Source of the DNA: Actinomycetota bacterium | GTDB taxonomy: Bacteria > Actinomycetota > Thermoleophilia > Gaiellales > Gaiellaceae | Assembly: GCA_003161615.1 (NCBI GenBank) | Contig: PMOB01000007.1 | Coordinates: 1 to 33,692, forward strand | DNA length: 33,692 nt | Reading direction: 5' to 3' | In this document: piece after piece, positions 22,722 to 30,863 of the stretch | Numbering within the stretch: position 1 is the stretch's first letter | Layout: each line of letters begins with the position of its first letter | Notes under the pieces: model-generated | What the model was told of the DNA's origin: nothing | What the model saw: the letters and a program-made list of their open reading frames with translations, nothing else | Databases searched by the model: none | Translations under genes and position numbers: made by a program

Positions 22722-23425
22722 CCGCGCTCCTCGAACTGCAGGATGTCGAGGCACGCTACGGCCCCGTCCGCGCCCTGCACGGGATCTCGCTCGCGGTCGA
22801 AGAGGGGACGATCGTCGCCGTCCTCGGCCCGAACGGCGCGGGCAAGACGACGACGCTCCGCGCGGTCTCGGGGACGGTTCGCCGCTCCGGGAAGATCACG
22901 TTCGCGGGACGCTCGCTCGGCAGGCTCGGCCCGGCCGCCGTCGCGCGGCTCGGCATCGCCCACGTCCCCGAAGGCCGCGGCACCTTCTCGGAACTCACCG
23001 TCTGGGAGAACCTGCGCCTCGGGGGCTACACCCGCCGAGGCTCGATCGAGCCGGAGCTCGAGCGCGTCTTCACCTACTTCCCGTTCCTCTCCGAGCGCCG
23101 CCGGCAGCACGCCGGGACGCTGAGCGGCGGCGAGCAGCAGATGCTCGCGCTCGCTCGCGCCTTCGTGCAGCGGCCGCGGCTCCTGCTGCTCGACGAGCCG
23201 TCGCTCGGGCTCGCGCCGGTGCTCGTCGCCGAGCTGTTCCGGATCGTCCGGGAGTTGAACGAGAAGGAGGGTCTCAGCGTCCTGATCGTGGAGCAGAACG
23301 CGCACCTCGCGCTGCAGGCGGCGCAGAACGGCTTCGTCCTCGAGGCGGGAAAGATCGCGCTCGCCGGCACGAGCGAGGAGCTCCGCGCCGACGACTCCGT
23401 CCGCCGCAGCTACCTCGGCTACTGA
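22718..23425 (+). CDS. livF: Liv-type ABC transporter ATPase LivF
   Basis: This 235-residue second ATPase of the importer has Walker A GPNGAGKTTT, the LivF-typical VPEGRGTFSELTVWENLRLGGY segment, the canonical signature LSGGEQQMLALARA, Walker B LLLLDEPSLGLAP and a switch His replaced by Gln in VEQNAHLA, as is usual in LivF. Length is normal. The GTG start overlaps the livG stop (GTGA). livH starts two bases after its stop. Confidence 0.96.
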   Translation: MTALLELQDVEARYGPVRALHGISLAVEEGTIVAVLGPNGAGKTTTLRAVSGTVRRSGKITFAGRSLGRLGPAAVARLGIAHVPEGRGTFSELTVWENLRLGGYTRRGSIEPELERVFTYFPFLSERRRQHAGTLSGGEQQMLALARAFVQRPRLLLLDEPSLGLAPVLVAELFRIVRELNEKEGLSVLIVEQNAHLALQAAQNGFVLEAGKIALAGTSEELRADDSVRRSYLGY

Positions 23426-23427
23426 CG

Positions 23428-24429
23428 ATGGAGACGCTCACGTCACCACTGGCCGGACTCCGCGCTCGCGGCATCGCGCTCGGCGGCGCCATCACCGTCT
23501 ATCTCCTGCTCGGCGGCGGCGCGGTCTTTCTCCTCGTCGGCTGCCTCCAGAGCACCCGCTTCGCGCAGCTGACCGTTTCGGGGCTCGCGGTGGGCGCCGC
23601 GTACGGCAGCCTCGCGCTCGCGCTCGTCCTCATCTACCGCGCGACGCACGTGATCAACTTCGCGCAGGGCGAGCTCGCGATGGCGACGACGTACATCGCC
23701 TACCAGCTGATCCAGTGGGGATTGTCGTATTGGGAGGCGTTCGCCGCCACGCTCGCGATCGCCTTCGTGCTCGGGACGGCTCTCGAGTTGGTCGTCATCC
23801 GCCCCGTCCAGCACCGCTCGGTGATCGCGGCGGTGATCGTCAGCGTCGGCCTCTTCATCCTCATCGACGGCGTCGTCAACTGGATCTGGGGAGGCGGCAT
23901 CCGGTTCATGCAGTCGCCGTTCAGCGGCTCCTACGACCTCGGCGGCGTGAACATCCAGCACCTCTACGCCGGGATGCTCGGCGTCGTTCTCGGCTGCGTG
24001 TTGCTCGTCTGGGCGCTCTTCCGCTTCACGAAGCTCGGGCTCGGGATGCGCGCCGCCGCGTTACGGCCGGCCGCCGCGGCACTCGCGGGCGTGCGGGTGG
24101 ACTGGATGCTCGCGCTCGGCTGGGGCCTCGCAGCCGTGCTCGGAGCCGTCGCCGGGATGATGTACGAGCCGTCGCAGCTTCTTCTGACGCCGACGTTCAT
24201 GCAGGAGGCACTCGTCTACGCCTTCGCCGCTGCGGTCCTCGGCGGGCTGGAGAGCCCGGGCGGCGCCGTCGTCGGCGGGCTCGCGATCGGCGTCTTCCTC
24301 AACCTCCTCGCGGGCTACCTGCCCCAAGTCGTCTCGCTGGAGGTCCCGTTCGCCTTTGCCGTCCTGCTGGCGATCCTGCTCGTCAAGCCCTCCGGCCTGT
24401 TCGGACGGCGGGAGGTCAGCCGGGTATGA
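23428..24429 (+). CDS. livH: Liv-type ABC transporter permease LivH
   Basis: This 333-residue inner-membrane permease has about 8-9 hydrophobic segments. The family core starts at about residue 50 (SGLAVGAAYGSLALALVLIYRATHVINFAQGELAM; INFAQGE replaces the usual INFAHGE), and the late GGLESPGGAVVGGLAIGVFLNL corresponds to the LivH coupling region. The first ~45 residues (including a hydrophobic stretch YLLLGGGAVFLLVGC) form an extra N-terminal segment. Pairs with LivM. Its stop overlaps livM (ATGA). Confidence 0.94.
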   Translation: METLTSPLAGLRARGIALGGAITVYLLLGGGAVFLLVGCLQSTRFAQLTVSGLAVGAAYGSLALALVLIYRATHVINFAQGELAMATTYIAYQLIQWGLSYWEAFAATLAIAFVLGTALELVVIRPVQHRSVIAAVIVSVGLFILIDGVVNWIWGGGIRFMQSPFSGSYDLGGVNIQHLYAGMLGVVLGCVLLVWALFRFTKLGLGMRAAALRPAAAALAGVRVDWMLALGWGLAAVLGAVAGMMYEPSQLLLTPTFMQEALVYAFAAAVLGGLESPGGAVVGGLAIGVFLNLLAGYLPQVVSLEVPFAFAVLLAILLVKPSGLFGRREVSRV

Positions 24430-25361
24430 GAGGACGCCTCCCCGCCCTCGGCTCGATCGCGGCGGTCGCCGTGCTCATCGCCGTGCTGCCGTTCACGCTG
24501 AGCTCCTACAACGTCTCGCTGGTGGCGCAGGTCGGGATCTTCTTCGTCGCGGTGCTCGGCCTGAACATCCTGACCGGCTACTCGGGGCAGATCTCGATCG
24601 GGCATGGCGCCTTCATGGCGATCGGGGGTTACACGTCGGCGGTCATGTCGCGCGACCATCACACGAATCTGATCGTCACGATGCTGATGGCCTTCGCGAT
24701 CTGCTTCGTGCTGGGGCTGCTCGTCGGCCTGCCGGCGCTGCGGCTCTCGGGCGCCTACCTCGCGCTGGCGACCTTCGCGCTCGCGATCTCAGTGCCGCAG
24801 CTGCCGCTGCAGTGGTCGACGTTCCTCGGCGGAACGGGCGGCGTGCAGTCGCATACGACCGTGAGCGACCGCTGGATCTACGGCGCCGCCTGGTCGTGCT
24901 CGGCGATCCTCTTTCTCCTCGCGTGGCTGATCCTGCGCGGCCGCGTCGGCCGAGCCTTCCGCGCGGTCCGCGACAGCGAGATCGCGGCCACCGCGTCGGG
25001 AATCGAGCTGTCCCTCTACAAGACGCTCGCCTTCGGGATCTCGGCCGCCTACGCCGGTGTCGCGGGAGTCCTGTTCGTGATGGCCACGAATGGCTTCGCG
25101 CAGCCGACAGAGTTCGGGATCATCCTCTCGCTGCAGATCCTGATCGGCGCCGCCGTGGCCGGTCTCGGGTCGCTTTGGGGGATTCTGGCGGGGGCCGCTT
25201 TCGTCGGGCTGCTGCCGCAGGTATCGACGAGCGTGCCGGTGATCGGCTCCGATCACGGCCGCGACGTCGTGTTCGGGCTCATGGTCGTGCTCGTGATGTT
25301 GGCCCTCCCGGACGGCTTCGCCGGGCTGCTCGCCCGCCTGCGCGCACTCGTCCGCGCTTGA
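24426..25361 (+). CDS. livM: Liv-type ABC transporter permease LivM
   Basis: This 311-residue permease has about 9-10 hydrophobic segments. The family hallmark LNILTGYSGQISIGHGAFMAIGGY occurs early (about 44-67). A central cytoplasmic coupling region includes GRVGRAFRAVRDSEIAATASGI, and GLGSLWGILAGAAFVGLLP is the late coupling segment. It lacks the long N-terminal extension of enterobacterial LivM. ATG overlaps the livH stop. It is the last gene before an 80-bp gap with control elements and livK. Confidence 0.95.
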   Translation: MRGRLPALGSIAAVAVLIAVLPFTLSSYNVSLVAQVGIFFVAVLGLNILTGYSGQISIGHGAFMAIGGYTSAVMSRDHHTNLIVTMLMAFAICFVLGLLVGLPALRLSGAYLALATFALAISVPQLPLQWSTFLGGTGGVQSHTTVSDRWIYGAAWSCSAILFLLAWLILRGRVGRAFRAVRDSEIAATASGIELSLYKTLAFGISAAYAGVAGVLFVMATNGFAQPTEFGIILSLQILIGAAVAGLGSLWGILAGAAFVGLLPQVSTSVPVIGSDHGRDVVFGLMVVLVMLALPDGFAGLLARLRALVRA

Positions 25362-25367
25362 ATGGCG

Positions 25368-25407
25368 AGTCAATCCCAGTCAAACTCCCCTGATTGGCGT
25401 CTAATCA
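25368..25407 (+). promoter_or_regulatory. Repeat-rich control region before livK
   Basis: The 80-bp gap is AT-richer than its surroundings. AGTCAA occurs twice with a 10-bp period (25368-25373 and 25378-25383), one helical turn, as response-regulator or LuxR/GntR-type half-sites often are. Directly downstream TGATT-N7-AATCA (25391-25407) forms a 17-bp palindrome. No consensus promoter is clear. These look like operator sites for livK alone, allowing the binding protein to be made in excess. Confidence 0.4.
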
Positions 25408-25441
25408 AGTGGATTTCTCGCAACGACACATCGGAGGGCGC

Positions 25442-26710
25442 ATGGCTGTCAATCGAAAGAAGCTCGGAGCGCTGCTCTGCGCTCTTGCCGTCGGGATCGC
25501 CGTCGCGAGCACCGCAGCGGCATCGCACAGCGGCACACCAGGAGTAACGAAGAAGCAGATCGTGATCGGCGGGACGTTCCCGTACACCGGAGGGGCGTCG
25601 CTGTACAAGACGATCCCAACAGCTGAGCAGGCCTACTTCGCGTACGTCAACGCGAAGGGTGGGGTCAACGGCCGCACGATCAAGGACATCACCAAGGACG
25701 ACGCGTACAACCCGGCCCAGACCGTTCCCGCCGTCCAGCAGCTGGTCGAGCAGGATCACGTCTTCGCGATCGTCGGCAGCCTCGGCACGGCTCCCGGCCT
25801 CGCGACGTGGGGCTACCTCAACCAGAACAAGGTGCCGCAGGTGCTGCTTGCGACCGGCGACGCCTACTGGGGGAACTGCGTCCACCACGCCTGCGACGGC
25901 TCGACGAAGCCGTGGACGACGGGCTGGCAGCCGGACTATCCGGGTGAGGCGAAGCTGTACGCCAAGTACATCCTCAAGACCAAGCCGAGCGCGAAGATCG
26001 GCGTCCTGTACCAGAACGACGCCTACGGCAAGAACTACCTCACCGGGCTCAAGACCGGTCTCGGCTCGAACAAGGGTCAGATCGTCGACGCCGAGCCGTA
26101 CAACTTCGGCGATTCGGCACAGGTCGTGGGCGCGCACGTCGGCGCCTTGGAGGCCCATGGAGCGGACACGGTCGTGATCTTCGCGACGCCGACCGCTTCG
26201 ATCCAGGCACTCGCGACTCTGGCCATCCTCCACTGGTCGCCGCTGACGATCCTGAACAACGTCTCGGCGAACCGGCTCTTCATGCTCGCCGCCGCGCAGA
26301 ACGGGGCAAGCCTGAACGGCGTCGTCTCGACGACGTACATCCAGAGCCAGACGGCCACCCCGAGCACGAAGGGGATGAAGCTCGCGAAGAAGATCATCGA
26401 CTCGGTAGGCAGCGCGTCGCTCTCGCAGGACTTCGCGGCGGGCGACAACAACCTTGTCTACGGGCTCGCAGTCGGGTACACGTTCGTCGACGCGCTCAAG
26501 CACGCCGGCCAGAATCCGACGCGGGCAAGCTTCATGAAGGCACTCCGCAACCTGGATGAGACGAAGAACCCGTTCATCTATCCGGGGATGTCGGTCCAGA
26601 CCTCGAAGAAGCGGACGTTCCCGATGGAACAGCTGATTCTCGAGAAGTGGGCCGGCGGCGGCACTGGCGACTGGGGGACGTTCGGAAAGATCGCCAGCGG
26701 CCTGAAATAG
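25442..26710 (+). CDS. livK: Liv-type substrate-binding protein
   Basis: This 422-residue periplasmic-binding protein (type 1 fold) delivers substrate to LivHMGF. A signal peptide is clear: basic MAVNRKK, hydrophobic LGALLCALAVGIAVA, then an AAA-S signal peptidase I-like site (about 30). There is no lipobox ahead of a Cys, unusual for a Gram-positive importer. The mature part starts ITTKK/QIVIGGTFPYTGG-like, with VGSLGTAPGLATW and a GNCVHHACDG Cys pair near the ligand cleft. The ATG at 25442 is chosen because GGAGG precedes it by 5 bases; an upstream ATG gives a poor leader. A strong terminator follows. The ligand could be a branched amino acid, but the neighbours suggest a carboxylic acid. 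Confidence 0.93.
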   Translation: MAVNRKKLGALLCALAVGIAVASTAAASHSGTPGVTKKQIVIGGTFPYTGGASLYKTIPTAEQAYFAYVNAKGGVNGRTIKDITKDDAYNPAQTVPAVQQLVEQDHVFAIVGSLGTAPGLATWGYLNQNKVPQVLLATGDAYWGNCVHHACDGSTKPWTTGWQPDYPGEAKLYAKYILKTKPSAKIGVLYQNDAYGKNYLTGLKTGLGSNKGQIVDAEPYNFGDSAQVVGAHVGALEAHGADTVVIFATPTASIQALATLAILHWSPLTILNNVSANRLFMLAAAQNGASLNGVVSTTYIQSQTATPSTKGMKLAKKIIDSVGSASLSQDFAAGDNNLVYGLAVGYTFVDALKHAGQNPTRASFMKALRNLDETKNPFIYPGMSVQTSKKRTFPMEQLILEKWAGGGTGDWGTFGKIASGLK

Positions 26711-26731
26711 GCAATCGTTCTCAGTAGGTCA

Positions 26732-26755
26732 GAGGGGGAGCTTCGGCTCCCCCTC
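26732..26755 (+). terminator. Strong intrinsic terminator between livK and the DUF255 gene
   Basis: GAGGGGGAGC-TTCG-GCTCCCCCTC forms a perfect 10-bp stem with a UUCG loop, 21 bp after the livK stop, followed on the plus strand by GTCGTTTCT (a weak U-tract). It sits between two convergent genes and its symmetry lets it serve both. Confidence 0.85.
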
Positions 26756-26762
26756 GTCGTTT

Positions 26763-28634
26763 CTAGCGAGTGAACGCAGCGGGGTCGGTGACCGGAGCGC
26801 GGCAGGCGAAGCGCTCGCAGGCGTAGACGGCGGGCTGCCCGCCGACGAGCTCCTTCCCGGCGAGCAGCGGAACGTCGTCTGCAGGGCCGAAGGCGACGAC
26901 CGTGTTCGGGTCGAAGCCGCGCAACGCGGCGCGCGCTACGGCCGACTCGGCGTCCCCGGCGATCGCAAGCTCGCGCGGCGGCGAGAGATGGAGGTCGAGC
27001 GCGCACAGCGCCCAGCCGAAGGCGGACGGCGCCCGCGGCAGGAGATCGCGGACGAGCCGCAGCGCCCCGACCGCCTGCCGCTCGAGCTCGTCGTCGCCCC
27101 AGATCCGCCCGAGCCGGAGAAGTACGAAGGCCAGCATCGAGTTGCCGGACGGGGTCGGGTTGTCGTCGAGCGACTTCTGCCGTGCGACGAGCACCTCGGC
27201 GCCGGTGGGCGTGAGGAAGAAGCCACCGCGTTCCGGGTCGCCGAACAGCTCGACGGCGCGGAGGGCGATCCGGCGCGACTCGCGCAGCCAGCGGAGATCG
27301 CCGGTCGCGACGTGTAGCTCGTACATCCCGTGCGCGACGTTCGCGTAGTCGTCGAGGTAGGCCGGGAACTTCGCGCGGCCGTCGCGGAGTGTCCGCCAGA
27401 GCGGCTCGGCCGCAAGGAGTTCGCCGAGCTCCAAAGCCGCTTGTGCAAATTTGTCGCTTGCGAGGTGACGCGCGCCCTCAGCGAGCGCCACGAGCGCGAG
27501 GCCGTTCCACGAAGCGATGACCTTGTCGTCGAGCGCCGGTTGCGGACGGCGCTCGCGGATCTCCAGCAGCCGCGCGCGCGTCTCGGAGTCGAGCTCGCCG
27601 CGCAGGATCGAGCGCCCGTGCTCGAACGGCTGCAGCAGCTCGGCCGGTGCGCCCTCCTCCGCCGTCCACGTGTACGTCAGTCCCTCGACGCCGTCCGTGT
27701 CCGCGTCCTGCGCCGAGGCGTAGCCGCCACTCGGCAGGCGCAGCTCGCGCAGCAGGTAGTCGAGCGTCCGCTCAGCCACCTCGCGATACCGCTCCTCCCC
27801 CGTCAGCAGCCACGCATGGAGATACGGCGGGACGAGGAGCGCGTTGTCGTAGAGCATCTTCTCGAAGTGCGGCACGAGCCACTCCGGGTCGACGGAGTAG
27901 CGGTGAAAGCCGCCGCCGACGAGGTCGTGCATCCCGCCCGCCGTCATCCCGTCGAGCGTAAGCCGGACCGCGTCGAGCGCTCCTCTCCGCAAGAGGAACT
28001 CGAGAGCGGACGCGGGCGGGAACTTCGGCGCGTGGCCGAAGCCTCCCCAGCGCGGGTCGAGCTGCCGGAGGAGGACGCCTTCCGCCTCGGCGAGGAGCCC
28101 GTCGTGCAGCGGCTCCCGCGACGGCTCCGCCTCCGCCGACTGCCGCAGCGCGCCGACGAGCGACTCCGCCTGCGCGGCGATGTCCTCCGGCCGCTCGCGG
28201 TACGCGTCCGCGATCGCATGCAGCACCTGCCGGAACGAGGGCAGCCCGTGGCGCGGCTCGGGCGGGAAGTACGTGCCGCCGAAGAACGGCTCGCCGTCCG
28301 GCGTGAGGAAGACCGTGAGGGGCCAGCCGCCCTGGCCGGTCAGCGTGACGACCGCGTCCATGTAGATCGAGTCGACGTCGGGCCGCTCCTCCCGGTCGAC
28401 CTTGACGCACACGAACAGCTCGTTCATCACCGCCGCGGTCGCGTCGTCGTCGAACGACTCCCGCTCCATCACGTGACACCAGTGGCAGGCGGAGTAGCCG
28501 ATCGAGACGAGCAGCGGCTTGCCTTCCGCGCGCGCCCGCGCGAACGCCTCGTCCCCCCACGCGTGCCAGTCCACCGGGTTCCCGGCGTGCTGGAGGAGGT
28601 AGGGGCTCGTCTCCTGTGCGAGCCGGTTCGCCAT
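26763..28634 (-). CDS. DUF255 / YyaL family protein (thioredoxin-like plus six-hairpin domain)
   Basis: This 623-residue protein matches the YyaL/SPATA20 family. The thioredoxin-like DUF255 domain occupies about 1-170: [28 protein letters not shown], then the redox-type SACHWCHVM (Cys-x2-Cys), [25 protein letters not shown] long alpha/alpha (six-hairpin glycosidase-like) domain follows with [23 protein letters not shown] and [13 protein letters not shown]. The end RFACRAPV includes a last Cys. No signal peptide is seen. The molecular role is not established. The ATG at 28634 is preferred over the adjacent GTG at 28637; a GATGAT box lies 6 bases upstream. Downstream of a GNAT on the same strand. 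Confidence 0.93.
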   Translation of the reverse strand: MANRLAQETSPYLLQHAGNPVDWHAWGDEAFARARAEGKPLLVSIGYSACHWCHVMERESFDDDATAAVMNELFVCVKVDREERPDVDSIYMDAVVTLTGQGGWPLTVFLTPDGEPFFGGTYFPPEPRHGLPSFRQVLHAIADAYRERPEDIAAQAESLVGALRQSAEAEPSREPLHDGLLAEAEGVLLRQLDPRWGGFGHAPKFPPASALEFLLRRGALDAVRLTLDGMTAGGMHDLVGGGFHRYSVDPEWLVPHFEKMLYDNALLVPPYLHAWLLTGEERYREVAERTLDYLLRELRLPSGGYASAQDADTDGVEGLTYTWTAEEGAPAELLQPFEHGRSILRGELDSETRARLLEIRERRPQPALDDKVIASWNGLALVALAEGARHLASDKFAQAALELGELLAAEPLWRTLRDGRAKFPAYLDDYANVAHGMYELHVATGDLRWLRESRRIALRAVELFGDPERGGFFLTPTGAEVLVARQKSLDDNPTPSGNSMLAFVLLRLGRIWGDDELERQAVGALRLVRDLLPRAPSAFGWALCALDLHLSPPRELAIAGDAESAVARAALRGFDPNTVVAFGPADDVPLLAGKELVGGQPAVYACERFACRAPVTDPAAFTR

Positions 28635-28677
28635 CACGGGATCATCGCCGTTCGCGCTGCGCGACTTCGCTTCTGCG

Positions 28678-29259
28678 TTAAGCAGCGGGCGTATGTCTCC
28701 AGACGACCGCCGTCCGCTGCGAATGCGCGGGCGTGACGGTCTCGGTCGGTGTCGCGCCGAGTCTTTCCGCGACGCGCTGAGAGCGGACGTTGTTGGGCGA
28801 GATCAAAGAGACCAGCAGGTCGATGGGTCGGGACTCGTACGCCCAGTCACGGATGGCTGCGGCTGCTTCGGTCGCATATCCGTAGCCCCAGTGCGCCCGT
28901 ATCAGGGCCCAGCCGAGCTCAGGCTGAGCATGGCTTCCAGCGCTCGTCCAAGTCGAGGGCGTCCAGCAGCGCTTGTCGAAGATCATCAGGCCCGCCCAGC
29001 CGACCACCCGTCGATCGGTCGCCGCGGTCTCGAGAATGAACGGTCCAAGTCCGTCGGTTCTCCAACCGCCGATCCCTCCTTCGATCATTGCTCGGCTCTC
29101 GTCGAGCTCAGAGACAGGTTCTCTGTTCAAGCCGTGCATGACCACCGGATCGGCGAACAGCTCGTGCATGGCCTCCGCATCTTGCGGAGTTGGCGGGCGG
29201 AGGCAGAGCCTGTCGGTGCGGAGGAAGATCTGCTCCCACGGCGGGGTGTCGTGAGCCAC
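28678..29259 (-). CDS. GNAT acetyltransferase (RimJ/RimL-like)
   Basis: This 193-residue GNAT begins [44 protein letters not shown]. The acetyl-CoA-binding core is [32 protein letters not shown], then [26 protein letters not shown]. It is clearly related to the GNAT at 29734 (same HWGxGYATEA and [14 protein letters not shown] blocks). The GTG at 29259 is supported by TACGGT 6 bases upstream. Codon use is less GC-biased than its neighbours (many third-position A/T), suggesting a more recent arrival. It is divergent from MaoC. Acceptor unknown. Confidence 0.92.
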   Translation of the reverse strand: MAHDTPPWEQIFLRTDRLCLRPPTPQDAEAMHELFADPVVMHGLNREPVSELDESRAMIEGGIGGWRTDGLGPFILETAATDRRVVGWAGLMIFDKRCWTPSTWTSAGSHAQPELGWALIRAHWGYGYATEAAAAIRDWAYESRPIDLLVSLISPNNVRSQRVAERLGATPTETVTPAHSQRTAVVWRHTPAA

Positions 29260-29265
29260 GCTGAG

Positions 29266-29271
29266 ACCGTA
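29266..29271 (-). promoter_or_regulatory. Candidate leaderless -10 of the GNAT gene (TACGGT)
   Basis: On the minus strand TACGGT is followed by CTCAGC (6 bases) and the GTG start at 29259. It lies in the 43-bp divergent gap with the MaoC gene, whose own TAGAAC hexamer is at 29288-29293, 9 bases before its ATG. Confidence 0.45.
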
Positions 29272-29302
29272 ACCGGCGCTGGCCAGCTAGAACTGACTCC
29301 CG

Positions 29303-29737
29303 ATGGGCCGGTCATACGAGGAGCTACAGGTCGGGACGATCTACAAGAGCCGCTTCGGCAGGACGGTGCTAGAGGCGGACAACGTCTGGTTCACGCTGCT
29401 CACGATGAACACGAACCCGATCCACTTCGACGCCGAGTACGCGGCGGGGACGGGGTGGAAGCGACCGCTCGTCGACTCGACCTTCACGCTCGCGCTCGTC
29501 ACGGGCCTCTCGGTGGAAGCGGTCTCGGAGCACGGCGTCAACCTCGGCTGGCGCGAGGTGCGGCTGCCGGCTCCTGTCTTTGCCGGCGACACGATCCGCG
29601 CGGAGACCGAGGTGCTCACCAAGCGGGAGTCGCAGTCGCGGCCGGGCTTCGGGATCGTCAGCGTCCGCACCCGCGGGCTCAACCAGCGCGACGAGGTCGT
29701 GATCGAGTTCGAGCGCTCGATCATGCTGAAACTATGA
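29303..29737 (+). CDS. MaoC-like enoyl-CoA hydratase/dehydratase
   Basis: This 144-residue hotdog-fold protein has the hydratase 2 motif NTNPIHFDAEYAAGTGWKRPLVDSTFTLALVTGLSV (about 35-70), with the catalytic Asp/His pair in N-P-I-H-F-D, then LGWREVRLPAPVFAGDTIRAETEVLTKRESQSRPG and a terminal EFERSIMLK. It likely hydrates a 2-enoyl-CoA to the (R)-3-hydroxyacyl-CoA or runs the reverse step. The ATG at 29303 gives the family's usual MGRSYEELQVG start. Next gene starts inside its stop (ATGA). With the (3R)-type SDR at 21058 it would complete a hydration-oxidation pair. Confidence 0.93.
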   Translation: MGRSYEELQVGTIYKSRFGRTVLEADNVWFTLLTMNTNPIHFDAEYAAGTGWKRPLVDSTFTLALVTGLSVEAVSEHGVNLGWREVRLPAPVFAGDTIRAETEVLTKRESQSRPGFGIVSVRTRGLNQRDEVVIEFERSIMLKL

Positions 29738-30270
29738 TCGAGACCGAACGTCTGCTCCTGCGTAAGCCGCAGCTCGAGGATGCGGACGGCGCCGCGGAGC
29801 TGCTCGCCGACCCGAAGGTGATGCACTGGCTCGGCGGGCAGACGGTGCCGCGCGAGGACGTGCCCGCCGTGCTCGCCAAGTGGATCTCCCGCTGGGGCGA
29901 CAACGGCTGCGGGCCGTTCTCCGTCCTCCGGCGCGAAGACGGCCGCTGGCTCGGGCGGGTCGGCATCCTCGTCTGGGACACCCGCGACGCCTGGACGCAT
30001 GGGACGTTCACGGGGTCCGGCGAGTTCGCGCAGCCCGAGCTCGGCTGGGCGTTCGCGAGCGAGCACTGGGGCCAGGGTTACGCGACCGAGGCGGCGCGCG
30101 CGGCGCGCGAATGGGCGTATGGGGATCTCGGCGTGAAGCGGCTCGTGTCGCTCATCGACCCGGCCAACGTCTCGTCGCAGCGGGTCGCGGAGCGCCTCGG
30201 CGCCACGCCCGGCGAGACGATCGAGCTGTTCGACAACGGCCCGCACGTGGTCTGGGAGCACCCGCGGTGA
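29734..30270 (+). CDS. GNAT acetyltransferase (RimJ/RimL-like), tandem copy 1
   Basis: This 178-residue GNAT begins MIETERLLLRKPQLEDADGAAELLADPKVMHWLGG. Its acetyl-CoA core is [32 protein letters not shown], followed by [26 protein letters not shown]. It resembles both the gene behind it (shared MIET-RL-LRKP-LED start) and the minus-strand GNAT at 28678 (shared core). ATG overlaps the MaoC stop (ATGA), so it is co-translated with an acyl-CoA enzyme; a role in acylation of a small metabolite or a protein N-terminus is possible. Acceptor unknown. Confidence 0.92.
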   Translation: MIETERLLLRKPQLEDADGAAELLADPKVMHWLGGQTVPREDVPAVLAKWISRWGDNGCGPFSVLRREDGRWLGRVGILVWDTRDAWTHGTFTGSGEFAQPELGWAFASEHWGQGYATEAARAAREWAYGDLGVKRLVSLIDPANVSSQRVAERLGATPGETIELFDNGPHVVWEHPR

Positions 30271-30860
30271 TCGAGACCAAGCGCCTCATCCTCCGCAAGC
30301 CGCGCCTCGAGGACGTGGACGACTTCGAGCCGGCCTACGCCGATCCCGAGGTGATGCGCTACCTCGGCGACGGCAGCACCGGCACGCGCGAACAGATCGA
30401 GCGCGGGATCGGCTTCTGGCTCGAGCGCTGGGAGAAGAACGGGATCGGGCTCGTCTCGATGGAGAGCCGCGAGACCGGTCGCGTCGTCGGCCGCTCGGGC
30501 TTCCTCGTCTGGGACTCCGGGAGCTGGGAGACGAGCTCCTTTGCGGAGGCCGGCGAGCGAGCCGAGGTCGAGCTCGGCTGGATGGTCGCGCGCGAGCACT
30601 GGGGCCACGGCTACGCGACGGAGGCCGCGCTCGTCCTTCGGGATTGGGGCATCGCAGCGCGCGGAATTACACGGTTGATCTCGCTAATCCGGCCGGGCAA
30701 CGATCGGTCCGTGCGCGTCGCGGAGAAGATCGGCGAGACCTACGAGCGCGAGGTCGTCCTCATGGGCGAGCCCGCCCTCATGTATTCGCTTACGAGCGTA
30801 GGCTCGACGGAGCTCGTCGAGGAGCGGAGGCGCCGACATGTGCGGCGCCGGAGCGGATAA
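30267..30860 (+). CDS. GNAT acetyltransferase (RimJ/RimL-like), tandem copy 2
   Basis: This 197-residue GNAT begins MIETKRLILRKPRLEDVDDFEPAYADPEVMRYLGDG, with an acetyl-CoA core VELGWMVAREHWGHGYATEAALVLRDWGIAARGITRLISLIRPGNDRSVRVAEKIGETYERE. It has a longer, Arg-rich tail (EERRRRHVRRRSG). It looks like a tandem duplicate of the preceding gene that has diverged in the middle. GTG at 30267 overlaps the previous stop (GTGA). The CoA transferase follows after 3 bp. Confidence 0.92.
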   Translation: MIETKRLILRKPRLEDVDDFEPAYADPEVMRYLGDGSTGTREQIERGIGFWLERWEKNGIGLVSMESRETGRVVGRSGFLVWDSGSWETSSFAEAGERAEVELGWMVAREHWGHGYATEAALVLRDWGIAARGITRLISLIRPGNDRSVRVAEKIGETYEREVVLMGEPALMYSLTSVGSTELVEERRRRHVRRRSG

Positions 30861-30863
30861 GCC

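Noticed and set aside
12631-26710. Leucine degradation operon
   Set aside because: A Liv importer and an HMG-CoA-lyase-like gene suggest it, but methylcrotonyl-CoA carboxylase, branched-chain dehydrogenase and aminotransferase genes are all missing.
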